From Maribellus sp. CM-23 (GTDB lineage Bacteria > Bacteroidota > Bacteroidia > Bacteroidales > Prolixibacteraceae): a DNA stretch of 64,000 nt. Below, piece after piece: positions 9,198-18,929 of the stretch. The position numbers were made by a program, and so were the translations under genes. The stretch spans positions 620,001-684,000 of the forward strand of contig NZ_JADWYJ010000003.1 of assembly GCF_021354595.1 (NCBI RefSeq). Direction: 5' to 3'. Position 1 is the stretch's first letter, and each line of letters starts with the position of its first letter. A model generated the notes under the pieces. The model did not search any database, was not told the origin of the DNA, and saw nothing but the letters and a program-made list of their open reading frames with translations.

Positions 9198-12100
9198 ATG
9201 AAAAAACTAATATATTTCATCTTGCTGCTGGCAGGAATATATTCCCAAGTAAGCTACGGTCAGAATACGGCAAAAAGACAGCTGGAAGTGTCAGGTGTTG
9301 TGTCTGATGCCCAGGGAATTCCACTTCCGGGAGTATCCATATACATCAAAAATGTTCCGGGTGTGGGAACAACCTCCGATATCGACGGAAAGTTTTCTCT
9401 AAAAGCAAACCTTAGAGAAACGGTAGTTTTCCAGATGATTGGTATGACAACGTTTGAACATTTTGTTGAGAAAAGTAAAAACGATTTGAAAATTGTACTG
9501 GAAGACGATGCCCAGAAACTGGACGAAGTGGTTGTAACCGGGTTAACTTCTCAGAAAAAGGTATCGATCGTTGGTGCCATAACAAGTATTGATGTGGGGG
9601 AGCTAAAAACTCCGGCCGCTTCTATTAACAACATGCTGGGTGGCCGGGTAGCCGGTGTAATGTCTATGACAACATCGGGTGAGCCTGGAAAAAATATCTC
9701 AAACTTTTGGATTAGGGGTATCGGAACCTTTGGTGCTAATTCAGGAGCATTGGTGTTAATCGACGGTCTTGAAGGACGACTTCAGGATGTAGATCCCGAT
9801 GACGTTGAATCATTTCAAATACTCAAAGATGCTGCTGCTACGGCCGTTTACGGGGTACGTGGCGCTAACGGAGTAGTTATCGTAACAACCAAACGCGGGG
9901 GAAAGGGAAAATTACAAATTACCGGTCGGGCTACCTTGCAAGTAAACCAATTGAAACGGATGCCCGAATATTTGGGAGCTTATGAATATGCAAAACTGGC
10001 CAACGAAGCCAGGGCCATGTCTGGCGACCCTGATCTGTATACCCGTCTTGATTTGGATGTTATCAAGTCAGGACTTGATCCTGAACTGTACCCTGACGTC
10101 AACTGGATTGATGAAATTATGAAAAAGACCTCGTTGCAACACCGTTACTACATAAACGCAAAAGGAGGAGGAGACCTTGCGAATTATTTCCTGTCGGTGG
10201 GAGCACAGCAGGAGTACGCGGCCTATAAACAGGAGGATTCGAAATTCAAAAAACCGGTAGCTTATAACAAAATAACCTATCGTGCCAATATTGACATGAA
10301 CCTGACCCCATTCACTAAACTTTATTTTGGAGTGGACGGAAACATTATAGATCATACCTTACCGGGATCTCAGAATACCAATACGCTATGGCATGCAGTC
10401 CGTATGCTTACACCGGTTATGTTTCCGGTGAAGTATGCTGATGGCACGCTGCCAACTTATGGTACCTACGACCTGTCATCGCCTTACACCGCGCTTAACT
10501 ATACGGGCTACACACGAAATAATAATTCGCGTAATTTAATCACACTGAGCCTTACACAGCAGGTAAAAGGTTTTTTTGAAGGACTGACCTTATCTGCACA
10601 GGTGATGGCCGATTACGAAACTTATTTCACCGAACACCGTCGTTTATGGCCAAACATGTATCGTGCCTCAGGAAGAGATTCGCAAGGAAACCTCATTAAA
10701 TCGCTTCGAATTACTGAATCAGCTCTTATGTACGGTAGTTCCACCGATTTGTGGCGAAAATACTACGGCGAGGCGAAAGCCAATTGGGCGCGTTCTTTTG
10801 GCAACCACGATCTGGGTGCTCTCTTGTATTATTACATGGAAACAATTTCGGATACCCGATGGAGAAAACGTTATTATGACGATTTAGGCATCCATGCTAT
10901 TCCTTCCCGGCGCCAGAACGTTTCAGGGCGGCTTTCTTACGGGTATAACAACACTTATTTTATCGATGGTAACTTCGGCTACACGGGTTCATCGCAATTT
11001 GAAGCAGGACAGCGTTTTGGCTTTTTCCCTTCCATTGCCCTTGGATGGGTTGTTACTTCCTATGAGTGGGTTCAAAACAATTTCCCGGCGCTATCGTTCC
11101 TGAAGCTTCGCGGATCATACGGTTTGGCAGGAAATGACCAGATTGAGGGAGCTGCCCGTTTCCCCTATCTTACACTTATCGATAACCGCGCCGGAAGCTA
11201 TTGGGGATACCGGGGCGCTGGTATTACCGAAATGCAGGAGGGGGCCGATAACCTGATGTGGGAAGTGGCTAAAAAAGCAAACTTTGGTGTTGAAGCCAAT
11301 TTTTTCGACGATAAACTAAAGTTTGTTGTTGATGTATTTCGTGATCAGCGTGATAATATTTTTATGCCACGCGTTACCCTTCCTGAGTATCTTGGGTTGG
11401 TAACTGTTCCCCAGTCAAATGTGGGAAGTATGCACAGCTTTGGCTCTGACGGTAATGTTTCCTATTTCCATTCTATCAATAAGGATATGGATTTCAGTTT
11501 ACGGGCCAATTACACTTTCTCTCAGAATATTATCGACTATTTCGAAGAGAACAAGTTGCCCTACGATTACATGAGTGTTACGGGTAAACCTTACGGGATT
11601 ATTCGTGGCTACATTGCGGAAGGACTTTTCAAAGACCGCGAAGAAATCGAGACCAGGCCCGACCAGAGTAGTTTTGGAAGAGTGCGCCCGGGAGATATAA
11701 AATACCGCGATGTAAACGGCGACGGAACCATCAATGAAGACGACAAAGTTCCACTCTCGTATGGTAACCAGGTTCCACGTATGATGTACGGTTTTGGTGC
11801 TGATTTCCGTTGCAAAAAACTAACGTTAGCGATCTTGTTTAAAGGTGCTGCAAAGGTGGAGTATTACCGTGCAGGAATGTTTATCGATAATTTCGGATTA
11901 AATGCCCCCGGATGGATTCCTTTTTACAACGGAGAACTGGGTAATGTTATCAAGCTGGCCAACAATCCAGCCAACAGATGGACCCCGGCGTGGTACTCAG
12001 GTACAACCGAAACAGAAAATCCTAATGCTGAATTTCCCCGTCTTTCTTACGGTGAAAATACAAACAATTCACAGCTTTCTTCCTTCTGGAAACGCAATGG

Positions 12101-12320
12101 CTCCTACCTTCGTCTGCAAGAGGTGAGCGCAAGGTATAAAATGGATAACTATTCCTGGATGAGCAGACTTGGATTGCAATCCATCGATTTGGAATTTGTG
12201 GCAAACAACCTGTTCACTATCGACAAGGTAAAATACTTCGACCCTGAACAAGCAACCTTTAACGGAGGAGCATATCCTATACCTGCATCCTATACATTTC
12301 AAATCTACCTGAACTTTTAA
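9198..12320 (+). CDS. SusC-family TonB-dependent outer-membrane transporter
   Basis: A 1040-residue transporter with a signal peptide ending in 'VSYGQ'. Next comes a carboxypeptidase-regulatory-like domain ('GVVSDAQGIPLPGVSIYIKN', residues about 30-115), a TonB-box-like segment 'LDEVVVTGL', a plug domain carrying the SusC signature 'GVRGANGVVIVTTKRG', and a 22-strand-type barrel ending in the aromatic 'YTFQIYLNF' expected for outer-membrane insertion. With SusD it forms the lidded uptake complex for oligosaccharides. Length and motifs are complete. It starts 17 bp after the IPT gene and is followed 12 bp later by susD. Confidence 0.96.
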   Translation: MKKLIYFILLLAGIYSQVSYGQNTAKRQLEVSGVVSDAQGIPLPGVSIYIKNVPGVGTTSDIDGKFSLKANLRETVVFQMIGMTTFEHFVEKSKNDLKIVLEDDAQKLDEVVVTGLTSQKKVSIVGAITSIDVGELKTPAASINNMLGGRVAGVMSMTTSGEPGKNISNFWIRGIGTFGANSGALVLIDGLEGRLQDVDPDDVESFQILKDAAATAVYGVRGANGVVIVTTKRGGKGKLQITGRATLQVNQLKRMPEYLGAYEYAKLANEARAMSGDPDLYTRLDLDVIKSGLDPELYPDVNWIDEIMKKTSLQHRYYINAKGGGDLANYFLSVGAQQEYAAYKQEDSKFKKPVAYNKITYRANIDMNLTPFTKLYFGVDGNIIDHTLPGSQNTNTLWHAVRMLTPVMFPVKYADGTLPTYGTYDLSSPYTALNYTGYTRNNNSRNLITLSLTQQVKGFFEGLTLSAQVMADYETYFTEHRRLWPNMYRASGRDSQGNLIKSLRITESALMYGSSTDLWRKYYGEAKANWARSFGNHDLGALLYYYMETISDTRWRKRYYDDLGIHAIPSRRQNVSGRLSYGYNNTYFIDGNFGYTGSSQFEAGQRFGFFPSIALGWVVTSYEWVQNNFPALSFLKLRGSYGLAGNDQIEGAARFPYLTLIDNRAGSYWGYRGAGITEMQEGADNLMWEVAKKANFGVEANFFDDKLKFVVDVFRDQRDNIFMPRVTLPEYLGLVTVPQSNVGSMHSFGSDGNVSYFHSINKDMDFSLRANYTFSQNIIDYFEENKLPYDYMSVTGKPYGIIRGYIAEGLFKDREEIETRPDQSSFGRVRPGDIKYRDVNGDGTINEDDKVPLSYGNQVPRMMYGFGADFRCKKLTLAILFKGAAKVEYYRAGMFIDNFGLNAPGWIPFYNGELGNVIKLANNPANRWTPAWYSGTTETENPNAEFPRLSYGENTNNSQLSSFWKRNGSYLRLQEVSARYKMDNYSWMSRLGLQSIDLEFVANNLFTIDKVKYFDPEQATFNGGAYPIPASYTFQIYLNF

Positions 12321-12332
12321 TTATTACTGTAT

Positions 12333-14393
12333 ATGAAAAGTATATTTAAAATATTGATAGCAGTGGCAGCCATCTCAAGCATGGCGCTTAGTTCCTGCAA
12401 TTTTTTGGATGTAGATAGCTATTTTGAAGATACATTCAGACAAGACTCAATTTTTAGCAGCATGCAAAATGCGGAAGGATACCTGTGGAATACACCAAAA
12501 GACTTTCCTGATCCGGGGGCTATTTGGGGTAATTCATGGAACCTTGGGCAGATGGCATCCGATGAGATTACAACACGATGGAGAACCGGTGAATTCCCGG
12601 GTGTTTTGTTTACGGTTGGTGAAATAAACGAACGAAATGTTCCCACGAGTATGAATATTTGGTATCGAATGTACCGGGTAATTCGTCGTTGCAACACCAT
12701 GCTTGCCAACGTGGATGATGTAAGCGATATGTCAACAAACGAAAGACAGCGCTACATGGGATATGTCCATTTTTTGCGCGGTTATGCATATTACCATTTA
12801 TTGATGAACTGGGGGCCTTGCCTGATTATTGGTGATGAGGTGCTCTCTAATTCAGAATCAGCAGAGTTTTACAACAAGGAACGTTCGACTTATGATGAGT
12901 CTGTTGACTACATCTGTAACGAATTTGCGTCGGCAGCGCAGGTATTGCCTACCGCCGCACAACAATCCATCAGCATATCCGACCGCCCTACCAAGGGAGC
13001 AGCGTTGGCTCTGATAGCACGGCTGCGTCTGTATCAGGCTTCCCCTTTGTTCAATGGAGGAGATGCGGCGCGCAGAAGTTTTGGTACGTGGACAAGAAAA
13101 AGTGACGGAGCTTATTATGTGAATCAGGAATACGAGCCTCGGCGCTGGGCTGTTGCCGCCGCTGCTGCCAAAGCAGTTATTAACATGAATTATTATCAGT
13201 TACATACTGTTGATGCCGATCCTCAGAATCCTTATCCGCTGGCTTCGAATGTACCTACCGATCCCTTCCCCGAAGGTGCCGGAGGAATTGATCCGCTTCA
13301 TTCTTATCATGACATGTTCAATGGTGAAGGCATTATCCAAACCAACAAAGAATTTATCTGGGCAATGGCTTCTTCAAATGTGACCAATTATACCCGTCAC
13401 TCATTTCCGGTGTATTTTGGAGGCTGGGGAGGAATGGCCGTTCCTCAGCGTGTGGTCGACAGTTACCTGATGGCCGATGGGCGTACCATTCATGATGCAT
13501 CTGCAGAGTATCCTTATGATCCGGTATTAACAAACACCATTGGTGGAAGTGGTAAAACATTAGGTTCCTATATCTTAAAACCTAATGTCCCTAAAATGTA
13601 TGACAACCGGGAGGCACGCTTTTATGCATGTATCGGATTTCCTGGCTCTTACTGGGCAATGAATTCAGCGTCGCAGGACCCTTCCTATACCAAAAGACAA
13701 TTCTGGTTTTCGTACGACGATGTATCGGGTATTACCGGTACCGGTAATAATATCAACGACTACAACGTAAGCGGTTATTCTCCGATTAAATATATCCATC
13801 CTGATGACTCGTGGGCCAATGGCAAAGGAAACGTAAAGTCGGCTTTTGTAACCGGTCCAAAACCATTCCCTATTCTTCGTTATGCTGAAGTTTTGCTGGA
13901 GTATGTAGAAGCCTTGAATAACGTAGAAGGGACAGAAACTGTGGAGACAATAGACATTGTTGGAAACGAAACAATAGAAATTACGGTTACGCGCGACATG
14001 GCAGAGATGGCCAGGTATTTTAACATGATTCGCTATCGTGCCGGACTTCCGGGCGTAACAGAAGCCCAGCTGACAAGCAGAGAAGAGTTTCAGAAAATAA
14101 TCATGAATGAACGTCAGGTTGAATTGTTTAACGAAGGATATCGCTTTTTTGATACTCGCCGTTGGGGAATCTACCTTGATGAAGATGCCAACTCCTCGAA
14201 CTGGAAAGGTCTCAACGTAGAGAGAGACAGAACTAACAGCAACAACAATGAAGGGTTCTTTGAAATTGTTACCATAAACACGCAAAACATTCGTGACCGT
14301 GTAGCTCTTCCCAAAATGGTTTTGCTGCCTATACCTCACAACGAATTGCTAAAGGTTCCTGCTATTGATCAGAACCCAGGTTGGGATAGATAA
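12333..14393 (+). CDS. SusD/RagB-family nutrient-binding outer-membrane lipoprotein
   Basis: A 686-residue lipoprotein with lipobox 'ALSSC' near residue 21. It has SusD-type helical content and motifs: 'WYRMYRVIRRCNTML', 'FLRGYAYYHLLMNWG', 'PTKGAALALIARLRLYQA', and the C-terminal 'ERQVELFNEGYRFFDTRRWG' followed by 'LLPIPHNELLKVPAIDQNPG', which is the standard end of the family. It closes as the lid over the SusC barrel and binds the glycan at the cell surface. It is somewhat longer than many SusD proteins (500-600), with an acidic repeat-like insertion 'VETIDIVGNETIEITV'. It sits 12 bp after susC. Confidence 0.95.
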   Translation: MKSIFKILIAVAAISSMALSSCNFLDVDSYFEDTFRQDSIFSSMQNAEGYLWNTPKDFPDPGAIWGNSWNLGQMASDEITTRWRTGEFPGVLFTVGEINERNVPTSMNIWYRMYRVIRRCNTMLANVDDVSDMSTNERQRYMGYVHFLRGYAYYHLLMNWGPCLIIGDEVLSNSESAEFYNKERSTYDESVDYICNEFASAAQVLPTAAQQSISISDRPTKGAALALIARLRLYQASPLFNGGDAARRSFGTWTRKSDGAYYVNQEYEPRRWAVAAAAAKAVINMNYYQLHTVDADPQNPYPLASNVPTDPFPEGAGGIDPLHSYHDMFNGEGIIQTNKEFIWAMASSNVTNYTRHSFPVYFGGWGGMAVPQRVVDSYLMADGRTIHDASAEYPYDPVLTNTIGGSGKTLGSYILKPNVPKMYDNREARFYACIGFPGSYWAMNSASQDPSYTKRQFWFSYDDVSGITGTGNNINDYNVSGYSPIKYIHPDDSWANGKGNVKSAFVTGPKPFPILRYAEVLLEYVEALNNVEGTETVETIDIVGNETIEITVTRDMAEMARYFNMIRYRAGLPGVTEAQLTSREEFQKIIMNERQVELFNEGYRFFDTRRWGIYLDEDANSSNWKGLNVERDRTNSNNNEGFFEIVTINTQNIRDRVALPKMVLLPIPHNELLKVPAIDQNPGWDR

Positions 14394-14437
14394 TGGTTGG
14401 AATTAAAAAGTATTAAGCAGATTTAAATGATACGAAC

Positions 14438-15433
14438 ATGAAAAACAGGATAAAAGTTATTTATTGTACATTGCTGGGACTTACTTTAGGTGCCTGTAAC
14501 TCCTATGATTTCGAACAGGAGCAATACCGGAACGAAATCAACCTTCTCAGTAATTCTCAATTGATCTATGACAAACAGGTGGCGGATTTAAGTAAAAGTA
14601 ACGATACCATATACCTGGTAGCAGGATTAAGCGGTACGCAAAATGCCGACAAATCCTACAGGGTAGCCCTCATGGAAGCCGATTCTTTGCTCAAAGCTTA
14701 TAATAAATCGAATTACGACATCGATGTCAGCCGTTATGCGCGCTTGCTCCCTGAAGCGTGTTATACAATTCCCTATTTGGAGGGGAATATTCCCGCAGGT
14801 GAAACACAATTGAGAATTCCCGTTTATCTGCAGAACCTGGAAAAATTATCCCCTGATTCAATTTATTTTCTGGATTATCAGATAGACCCGTCGGGAACGG
14901 ATGCATTCAATCCTAAAAAGAAAGAAGTATTGCTGCGAATATTCAAAGAGAACGAGTTCTCTTCCACGAAACAGAATGTTTACTACAACTATACTTCTTC
15001 ATACATAACTACACTGGATTTGAACAATCCTTTAGTACGGCGTCCAACCAGTTCCAACCAGGTATTTCCGTTGGGAGGCAATTCGGTAAGGATGATGGCA
15101 GGCGACGAAGAGCTTGGCGAGTATAAAACCGGATATGACCGAATAAACGAGAAGAGTATTGTTGTAACAATAGGTGGACAAACATCTAAAAATCCCTTGG
15201 CGCGTAAGGTAACCATTGAGCCATACAAAACCATTGATGTGGTTCAAATGACTCCTTTTGAGATGTACGACAATACCTTTTTGATCAATATTATCTCAAC
15301 TCCCGACGGTAGGGCTACCTACTACAAAGAGTTTCGTCTTCACTACAAATACAGGCTAAACGAAGCAGATCCGTACAAAGAGGTGAAAGCAATTTTACGT
15401 ATGGAATACAGCCCGAGGGCCGACTTATTGTAA
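14438..15433 (+). CDS. DUF1735-domain surface lipoprotein
   Basis: A 331-residue lipoprotein; lipobox 'LTLGAC' near residue 20. The N-terminal half fits the DUF1735 beta-sandwich found next to SusD genes ('IYLVAGLSGTQNADKSYRVA', 'LPEACYTIPYLEG', 'IPVYLQNLEKLSPDSIYFL'), and the C-terminal half resembles the DUF4361 type that often accompanies it ('YYKEFRLHYKYR'). Such proteins act as surface glycan-binding proteins (SusE/F-like) or as binding parts for extracellular enzymes. The position, third after SusCD in the same direction and 44 bp after susD, supports that role. The ligand is unknown. Confidence 0.8.
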   Translation: MKNRIKVIYCTLLGLTLGACNSYDFEQEQYRNEINLLSNSQLIYDKQVADLSKSNDTIYLVAGLSGTQNADKSYRVALMEADSLLKAYNKSNYDIDVSRYARLLPEACYTIPYLEGNIPAGETQLRIPVYLQNLEKLSPDSIYFLDYQIDPSGTDAFNPKKKEVLLRIFKENEFSSTKQNVYYNYTSSYITTLDLNNPLVRRPTSSNQVFPLGGNSVRMMAGDEELGEYKTGYDRINEKSIVVTIGGQTSKNPLARKVTIEPYKTIDVVQMTPFEMYDNTFLINIISTPDGRATYYKEFRLHYKYRLNEADPYKEVKAILRMEYSPRADLL

Positions 15434-15469
15434 TGTTCAGCCAAGTTGAAATAATAATAAAAGAATCAT

Positions 15470-16576
15470 ATGAAAAAGAATATATTATTGTTCGGATTAA
15501 TCGGGATCCTATTAAGCGGCGTATTTTCGTGTGCCCCTGATTACGAAACGGAGTTCGAGGTAAAATCACTGGTTGTTCCCGATAACAGCTTAGCTCCCAT
15601 CTCTTTCCCTTTGGAAGGTGGAGAAGCGCAAGCTCTGGTAGAAACAAACGTTGAGCTGGCTAATTGGTCGGCTTCATCGAATGCCGAATGGCTATCGGTT
15701 AGCAAAAAAGAGGGCAGTGTAACCATTTCGGCCGGAAGCAACAATACCTATGCTCCCCGTATTGCCCGTGTAACCATTGAATACGGCCATCAGGCGTACT
15801 ATATAAATGTTACACAAAAAGGTAATACTCCTTTTCTTCTGGCCGACGGGCTCAGGAATGGTGCCATTAAATCGGTTAGTGCAGGAAAAACAACTTTTTC
15901 GGTCCTGGTGAAATCAAATCTGAATGTCGATCATTTTCTGATACCGGATACTGCCAACTTTGTTCACTTAGATGCCATTACCGCTGTTGAAGGGAAGCCT
16001 GATGAAAAAACGGTTACTTTTAAGGTTGACCAAAACATGAGCAGAAATGCCCGCTCCAGTACCATAACATTGCAATCATCAGATAATTATGACTACACAG
16101 CATCGTTTGTTGTTGTTCAGAGCGGAATCGTATTTACAGAAATTCCTTTAAGGGCAGATATGCTTTCTTCCAACGCGCAGGAAGTATATGAAGGGCCTAG
16201 CTCTAATCTGTTGGACGGAGATCCTGGTACGTTCTTCCATTCTGCCTGGTCGTTTTCTATCGGAGAGGCTCATTATATTCAGGTTAAATTGGATGAGCCA
16301 ATTTCTGGTTGTATTTTCTGGTACAAAAACAGGAACAACGGAAATGGGAAACCAACAGATGTGTCGATAATGGTTAGTGCCGATGGAGAAACGTGGAGTG
16401 AAATGGTACACATTACTTCCGGGTTACCAACAGGTGCATCAGAAACATATGAATCAAACTATTATTCTTCGGAAACACCGTTTACCTATTTCCGGTTTGT
16501 GGTGAATAAGACAAACGATGGGGTCGCTCCTACATTCTTTAATATGGCAGAATTGCGAATGTATTACATTCAGTAA
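15470..16576 (+). CDS. BACON and discoidin (F5/8 type C) surface lipoprotein
   Basis: A 368-residue lipoprotein with lipobox 'GVFSC'. Residues about 30-120 are a BACON domain ('NWSASSNAEWLSVSKKEGSV', 'YYINVTQKG'), a second beta domain follows to about 220, and the C-terminus (about 235-368) is an F5/8 type C or discoidin carbohydrate-binding module ('SNLLDGDPGTFFHSAW', 'YIQVKLDEPISGCIFWY', 'TYFRFVVNKT'). It is most likely a surface glycan-binding protein that completes the SusCD operon. It begins 36 bp after the DUF1735 gene and is followed by a strong hairpin at 16655-16683. Confidence 0.85.
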   Translation: MKKNILLFGLIGILLSGVFSCAPDYETEFEVKSLVVPDNSLAPISFPLEGGEAQALVETNVELANWSASSNAEWLSVSKKEGSVTISAGSNNTYAPRIARVTIEYGHQAYYINVTQKGNTPFLLADGLRNGAIKSVSAGKTTFSVLVKSNLNVDHFLIPDTANFVHLDAITAVEGKPDEKTVTFKVDQNMSRNARSSTITLQSSDNYDYTASFVVVQSGIVFTEIPLRADMLSSNAQEVYEGPSSNLLDGDPGTFFHSAWSFSIGEAHYIQVKLDEPISGCIFWYKNRNNGNGKPTDVSIMVSADGETWSEMVHITSGLPTGASETYESNYYSSETPFTYFRFVVNKTNDGVAPTFFNMAELRMYYIQ

Positions 16577-16654
16577 TTAACCAGGGTAATAGAAAAATAG
16601 AATTATTTAGTAAAGACTTGTTATTCCATTAAGTAAAACACGAAAGTAATTATG

Positions 16655-16683
16655 GTTAAGGCAGCTATATTGGCTGCCTTAAC
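16655..16683 (+). terminator. Perfect hairpin after the SusCD operon
   Basis: GTTAAGGCAGC (16655-16665), a 7-base loop, then GCTGCCTTAAC (16673-16683): an 11-bp perfect stem 78 bp after the discoidin gene. The T-run after it is poor, so it may be a terminator or a transcript-stabilising 3' hairpin. Confidence 0.6.
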
Positions 16684-16911
16684 TTAAAACTCATCGTGAC
16701 TCATTTTTGATTTTGGAATAAAAAGCATGGATGATGAATGCAAAACAAGCTTTATAACGATAGGAATAGGACAAAATGCCTTTCACTTTTCTGTTGTTCC
16801 CGTTAATGGCAACAGCTATATAACTTTCGGGATTATCCTGATTTTTATGAGTGTTGGCTTCGATGTTGTAAAAATAGAAAATTTTAAACCCTACTTATAA
16901 ATATCCCTATA

Positions 16912-16964
16912 GGTATCCAAAATTGGAACGAAGTATTGAAAAATATTTCTGAACAATAGAAAAC
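16912..16964 (+). promoter_or_regulatory. 53-bp element B upstream of the GH20 gene
   Basis: Ends 3 bp before the ATG of the GH20 gene and is matched by element A at 3267-3319 (about 42 of 53 identical, no gaps). Shared blocks include GGAAC and TTTCTGAACAATA. Because the conservation is concentrated immediately upstream of the start codon it is probably promoter, operator or 5' leader. It contains a TGAACA block that also occurs in the candidate HTCS operator at 7531-7561, but with different spacing. Confidence 0.5.
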
Positions 16965-16967
16965 AAA

Positions 16968-18854
16968 ATGAGAAAAATTGATATTAGCAAATGGACAGCG
17001 TTTATCTTATTTGCGCTGACTTCTTTACAAATAAATGTTTCCTGGGGGCAGGAAAACCAACCACTGATTCCCAAACCTGTATCAGAGTTTAAACGTTCAG
17101 GTCAGTTTATTCTTTCCGGAAAAACAAAAATTCTGATTCCTGCCGATAATACAGAATTACAAACAATTGCCGATCTGTTTATTGGCGACATTACAGAACT
17201 TTCCGGAATTTCGATTGAGAAAGGGGAGAGAAAGGCAAAAAGTACCATTGAGTTTAGGTTAAACACTGTGGCCGATTCGTTGCTGGGCACCGAAGGATAT
17301 AAAATGAAAATTGCTTCCGGGCATGTTCTTATTCAGGCCAATCAACCTCAAGGGATTTTTTACGGGGTACAAACATTTTTGCAAAAGATTCCGGCAAAAA
17401 GTGCAGCTCAGGTGCCTGTTGCTTGTGCCGATATTACCGATTATCCGCGTTTCGGATGGCGCGGCTTGATGCTGGATGTAAGTCGTCATTTTTTTACCAA
17501 AGATGAAGTGAAACGGTACATCGATCAAATGGCAAAGTACAAATACAATGTGTTCCATTGGCATTTGACCGATGATCCGGGGTGGCGGATTGAAATAAAA
17601 AGTTTGCCTGAATTAACTTCTGTGGGATCATGGCGGGTTCCACGAACCGGAAATTTTGGACATTTTCAACCTCCTTTCCCGGGAGAGGAGGCTACCGATG
17701 GCGGTTTTTATACCCAGGAAGACATTCGTGAAGTAGTAAAGTATGCACAGGAACGCTTTGTTACCATTGTTCCCGAAATCGATGTGCCGGGGCACAGTCT
17801 GGCGTTAATCGCTTCCTATCCCGACGCTTCGTGTACTCAAGTGAAATATCCGGTAAATGCAGGTTTTGCAATGCCTGTCGACCGTGTTCTTTGTGCCGGA
17901 AACGAAGATAATTTCAAAAAACTTGAACTTATTTTTTCTGAAGTCGCTTCGCTTTTCCCAGGAGAATACGTTCATATTGGTGGCGATGAAGCGGAAAAGG
18001 AATATTGGAGAAATTGCCCGAAATGCCAACAGCGAATGAAAACCGAAGGGCTGAAAACAGAAGAAGAACTACAGAGTTACTTCATAAAAAGGGTAAGCAA
18101 AATACTGGATGCAAACGGAAAGAAACTGATTGGATGGGACGAGATTCTTGAAGGGGGACTGGCTCCCGATGCAACGGTGATGTCGTGGCGGGGAACCGAA
18201 GGAGGAGCTGCTGCTGCAAAAGCGGGGCATCCGGTAATTATGACCCCGAACGAGTTTTGTTATCTCGACCATACTCAGGGTGAAAATGTAATCGAACGTT
18301 TTGGCATTCTTTTCTGTTGTTTTATGCGGATGCGCGAAGTGTATAAATTTAATCCCAACGAAGGCGTAGCCGATTCATCTTTTGTGTTGGGGGCACAGGG
18401 AAACCTTTGGACAGAGGTGGTTCCGAATTACCGCAGGGCTGAGTATATGACCTGGCCCCGTGGAATGGCTTTATCTGAAATAATGTGGTCGCCAACAGGA
18501 AACCGTAATTGGGACGAATTTGTGCTGCGTATTGAAAACCATTTCCCCCGGTTCGAACAAGCCGAAGTGAACTATTCTCCGGCAATTTATGACCCGGATA
18601 TTGAAATGGTGGAAACAGATGCCGGTGAATATCAGATTGTTTTTACTCCGGAAATTAAAGGGCTGGATATTTATTATACATTTGATATGACTTTCCCCGA
18701 TAAGTTTTATCCCAAATACAAAAACGAACCTATTTCTATTCCGTCGGGAGCTACCGAAATATGGGCCATTACCTACCGGGACGGGAAACCCCTTGGTCGT
18801 TTGTTGGTGATAACTCTGGATGAGTTAAAGAATCGTTTGGAAAAGAAAAAGTAA
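16968..18854 (+). CDS. GH20 beta-N-acetylhexosaminidase (first copy)
   Basis: A 628-residue secreted enzyme with a signal peptide ending near 'NVSWGQ'. Residues about 30-150 are the GH20b N-terminal domain ('LIPKPVSEFKRSGQF'), and the catalytic TIM barrel starts at 'YPRFGWRGLMLDVSRHFF'. The family motif 'HIGGDEAEKEYW' carries the catalytic Asp340-Glu341 pair of substrate-assisted retaining hydrolysis. Other motifs are 'FHWHLTDDPGWRIEIK', 'VPEIDVPGHS' and 'AQGNLWTEVV'. It would remove terminal beta-linked GlcNAc or GalNAc in the periplasm. A C-terminal beta domain (about 540-620) resembles the chitobiase C-terminal type. It opens the enzyme block after the SusCD operon. Confidence 0.95.
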   Translation: MRKIDISKWTAFILFALTSLQINVSWGQENQPLIPKPVSEFKRSGQFILSGKTKILIPADNTELQTIADLFIGDITELSGISIEKGERKAKSTIEFRLNTVADSLLGTEGYKMKIASGHVLIQANQPQGIFYGVQTFLQKIPAKSAAQVPVACADITDYPRFGWRGLMLDVSRHFFTKDEVKRYIDQMAKYKYNVFHWHLTDDPGWRIEIKSLPELTSVGSWRVPRTGNFGHFQPPFPGEEATDGGFYTQEDIREVVKYAQERFVTIVPEIDVPGHSLALIASYPDASCTQVKYPVNAGFAMPVDRVLCAGNEDNFKKLELIFSEVASLFPGEYVHIGGDEAEKEYWRNCPKCQQRMKTEGLKTEEELQSYFIKRVSKILDANGKKLIGWDEILEGGLAPDATVMSWRGTEGGAAAAKAGHPVIMTPNEFCYLDHTQGENVIERFGILFCCFMRMREVYKFNPNEGVADSSFVLGAQGNLWTEVVPNYRRAEYMTWPRGMALSEIMWSPTGNRNWDEFVLRIENHFPRFEQAEVNYSPAIYDPDIEMVETDAGEYQIVFTPEIKGLDIYYTFDMTFPDKFYPKYKNEPISIPSGATEIWAITYRDGKPLGRLLVITLDELKNRLEKKK

Positions 18855-18929
18855 TCAGATTTGGTTTTTCCTGTTGTTATTGTGAATGAGGGAATAACCA
18901 TTGTAAAAAGAAAAAACAATTTATCAGAA

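Larger units (their letters stand above)
16577..16967. other. Intergenic region ending the SusCD operon
   Basis: No gene seen. It contains a perfect 11-bp stem hairpin at 16655-16683 that probably ends the SusCD transcript, and the 53-bp element B at 16912-16964 right before the GH20 start, implying that the enzyme genes downstream have their own regulated promoter. Confidence 0.5.

Noticed and set aside
13665..14339. Long reverse frame of 224 codons opposite susD
   Set aside because: It lies fully inside the SusD gene, has no domain or signal features, and the forward gene is certain.
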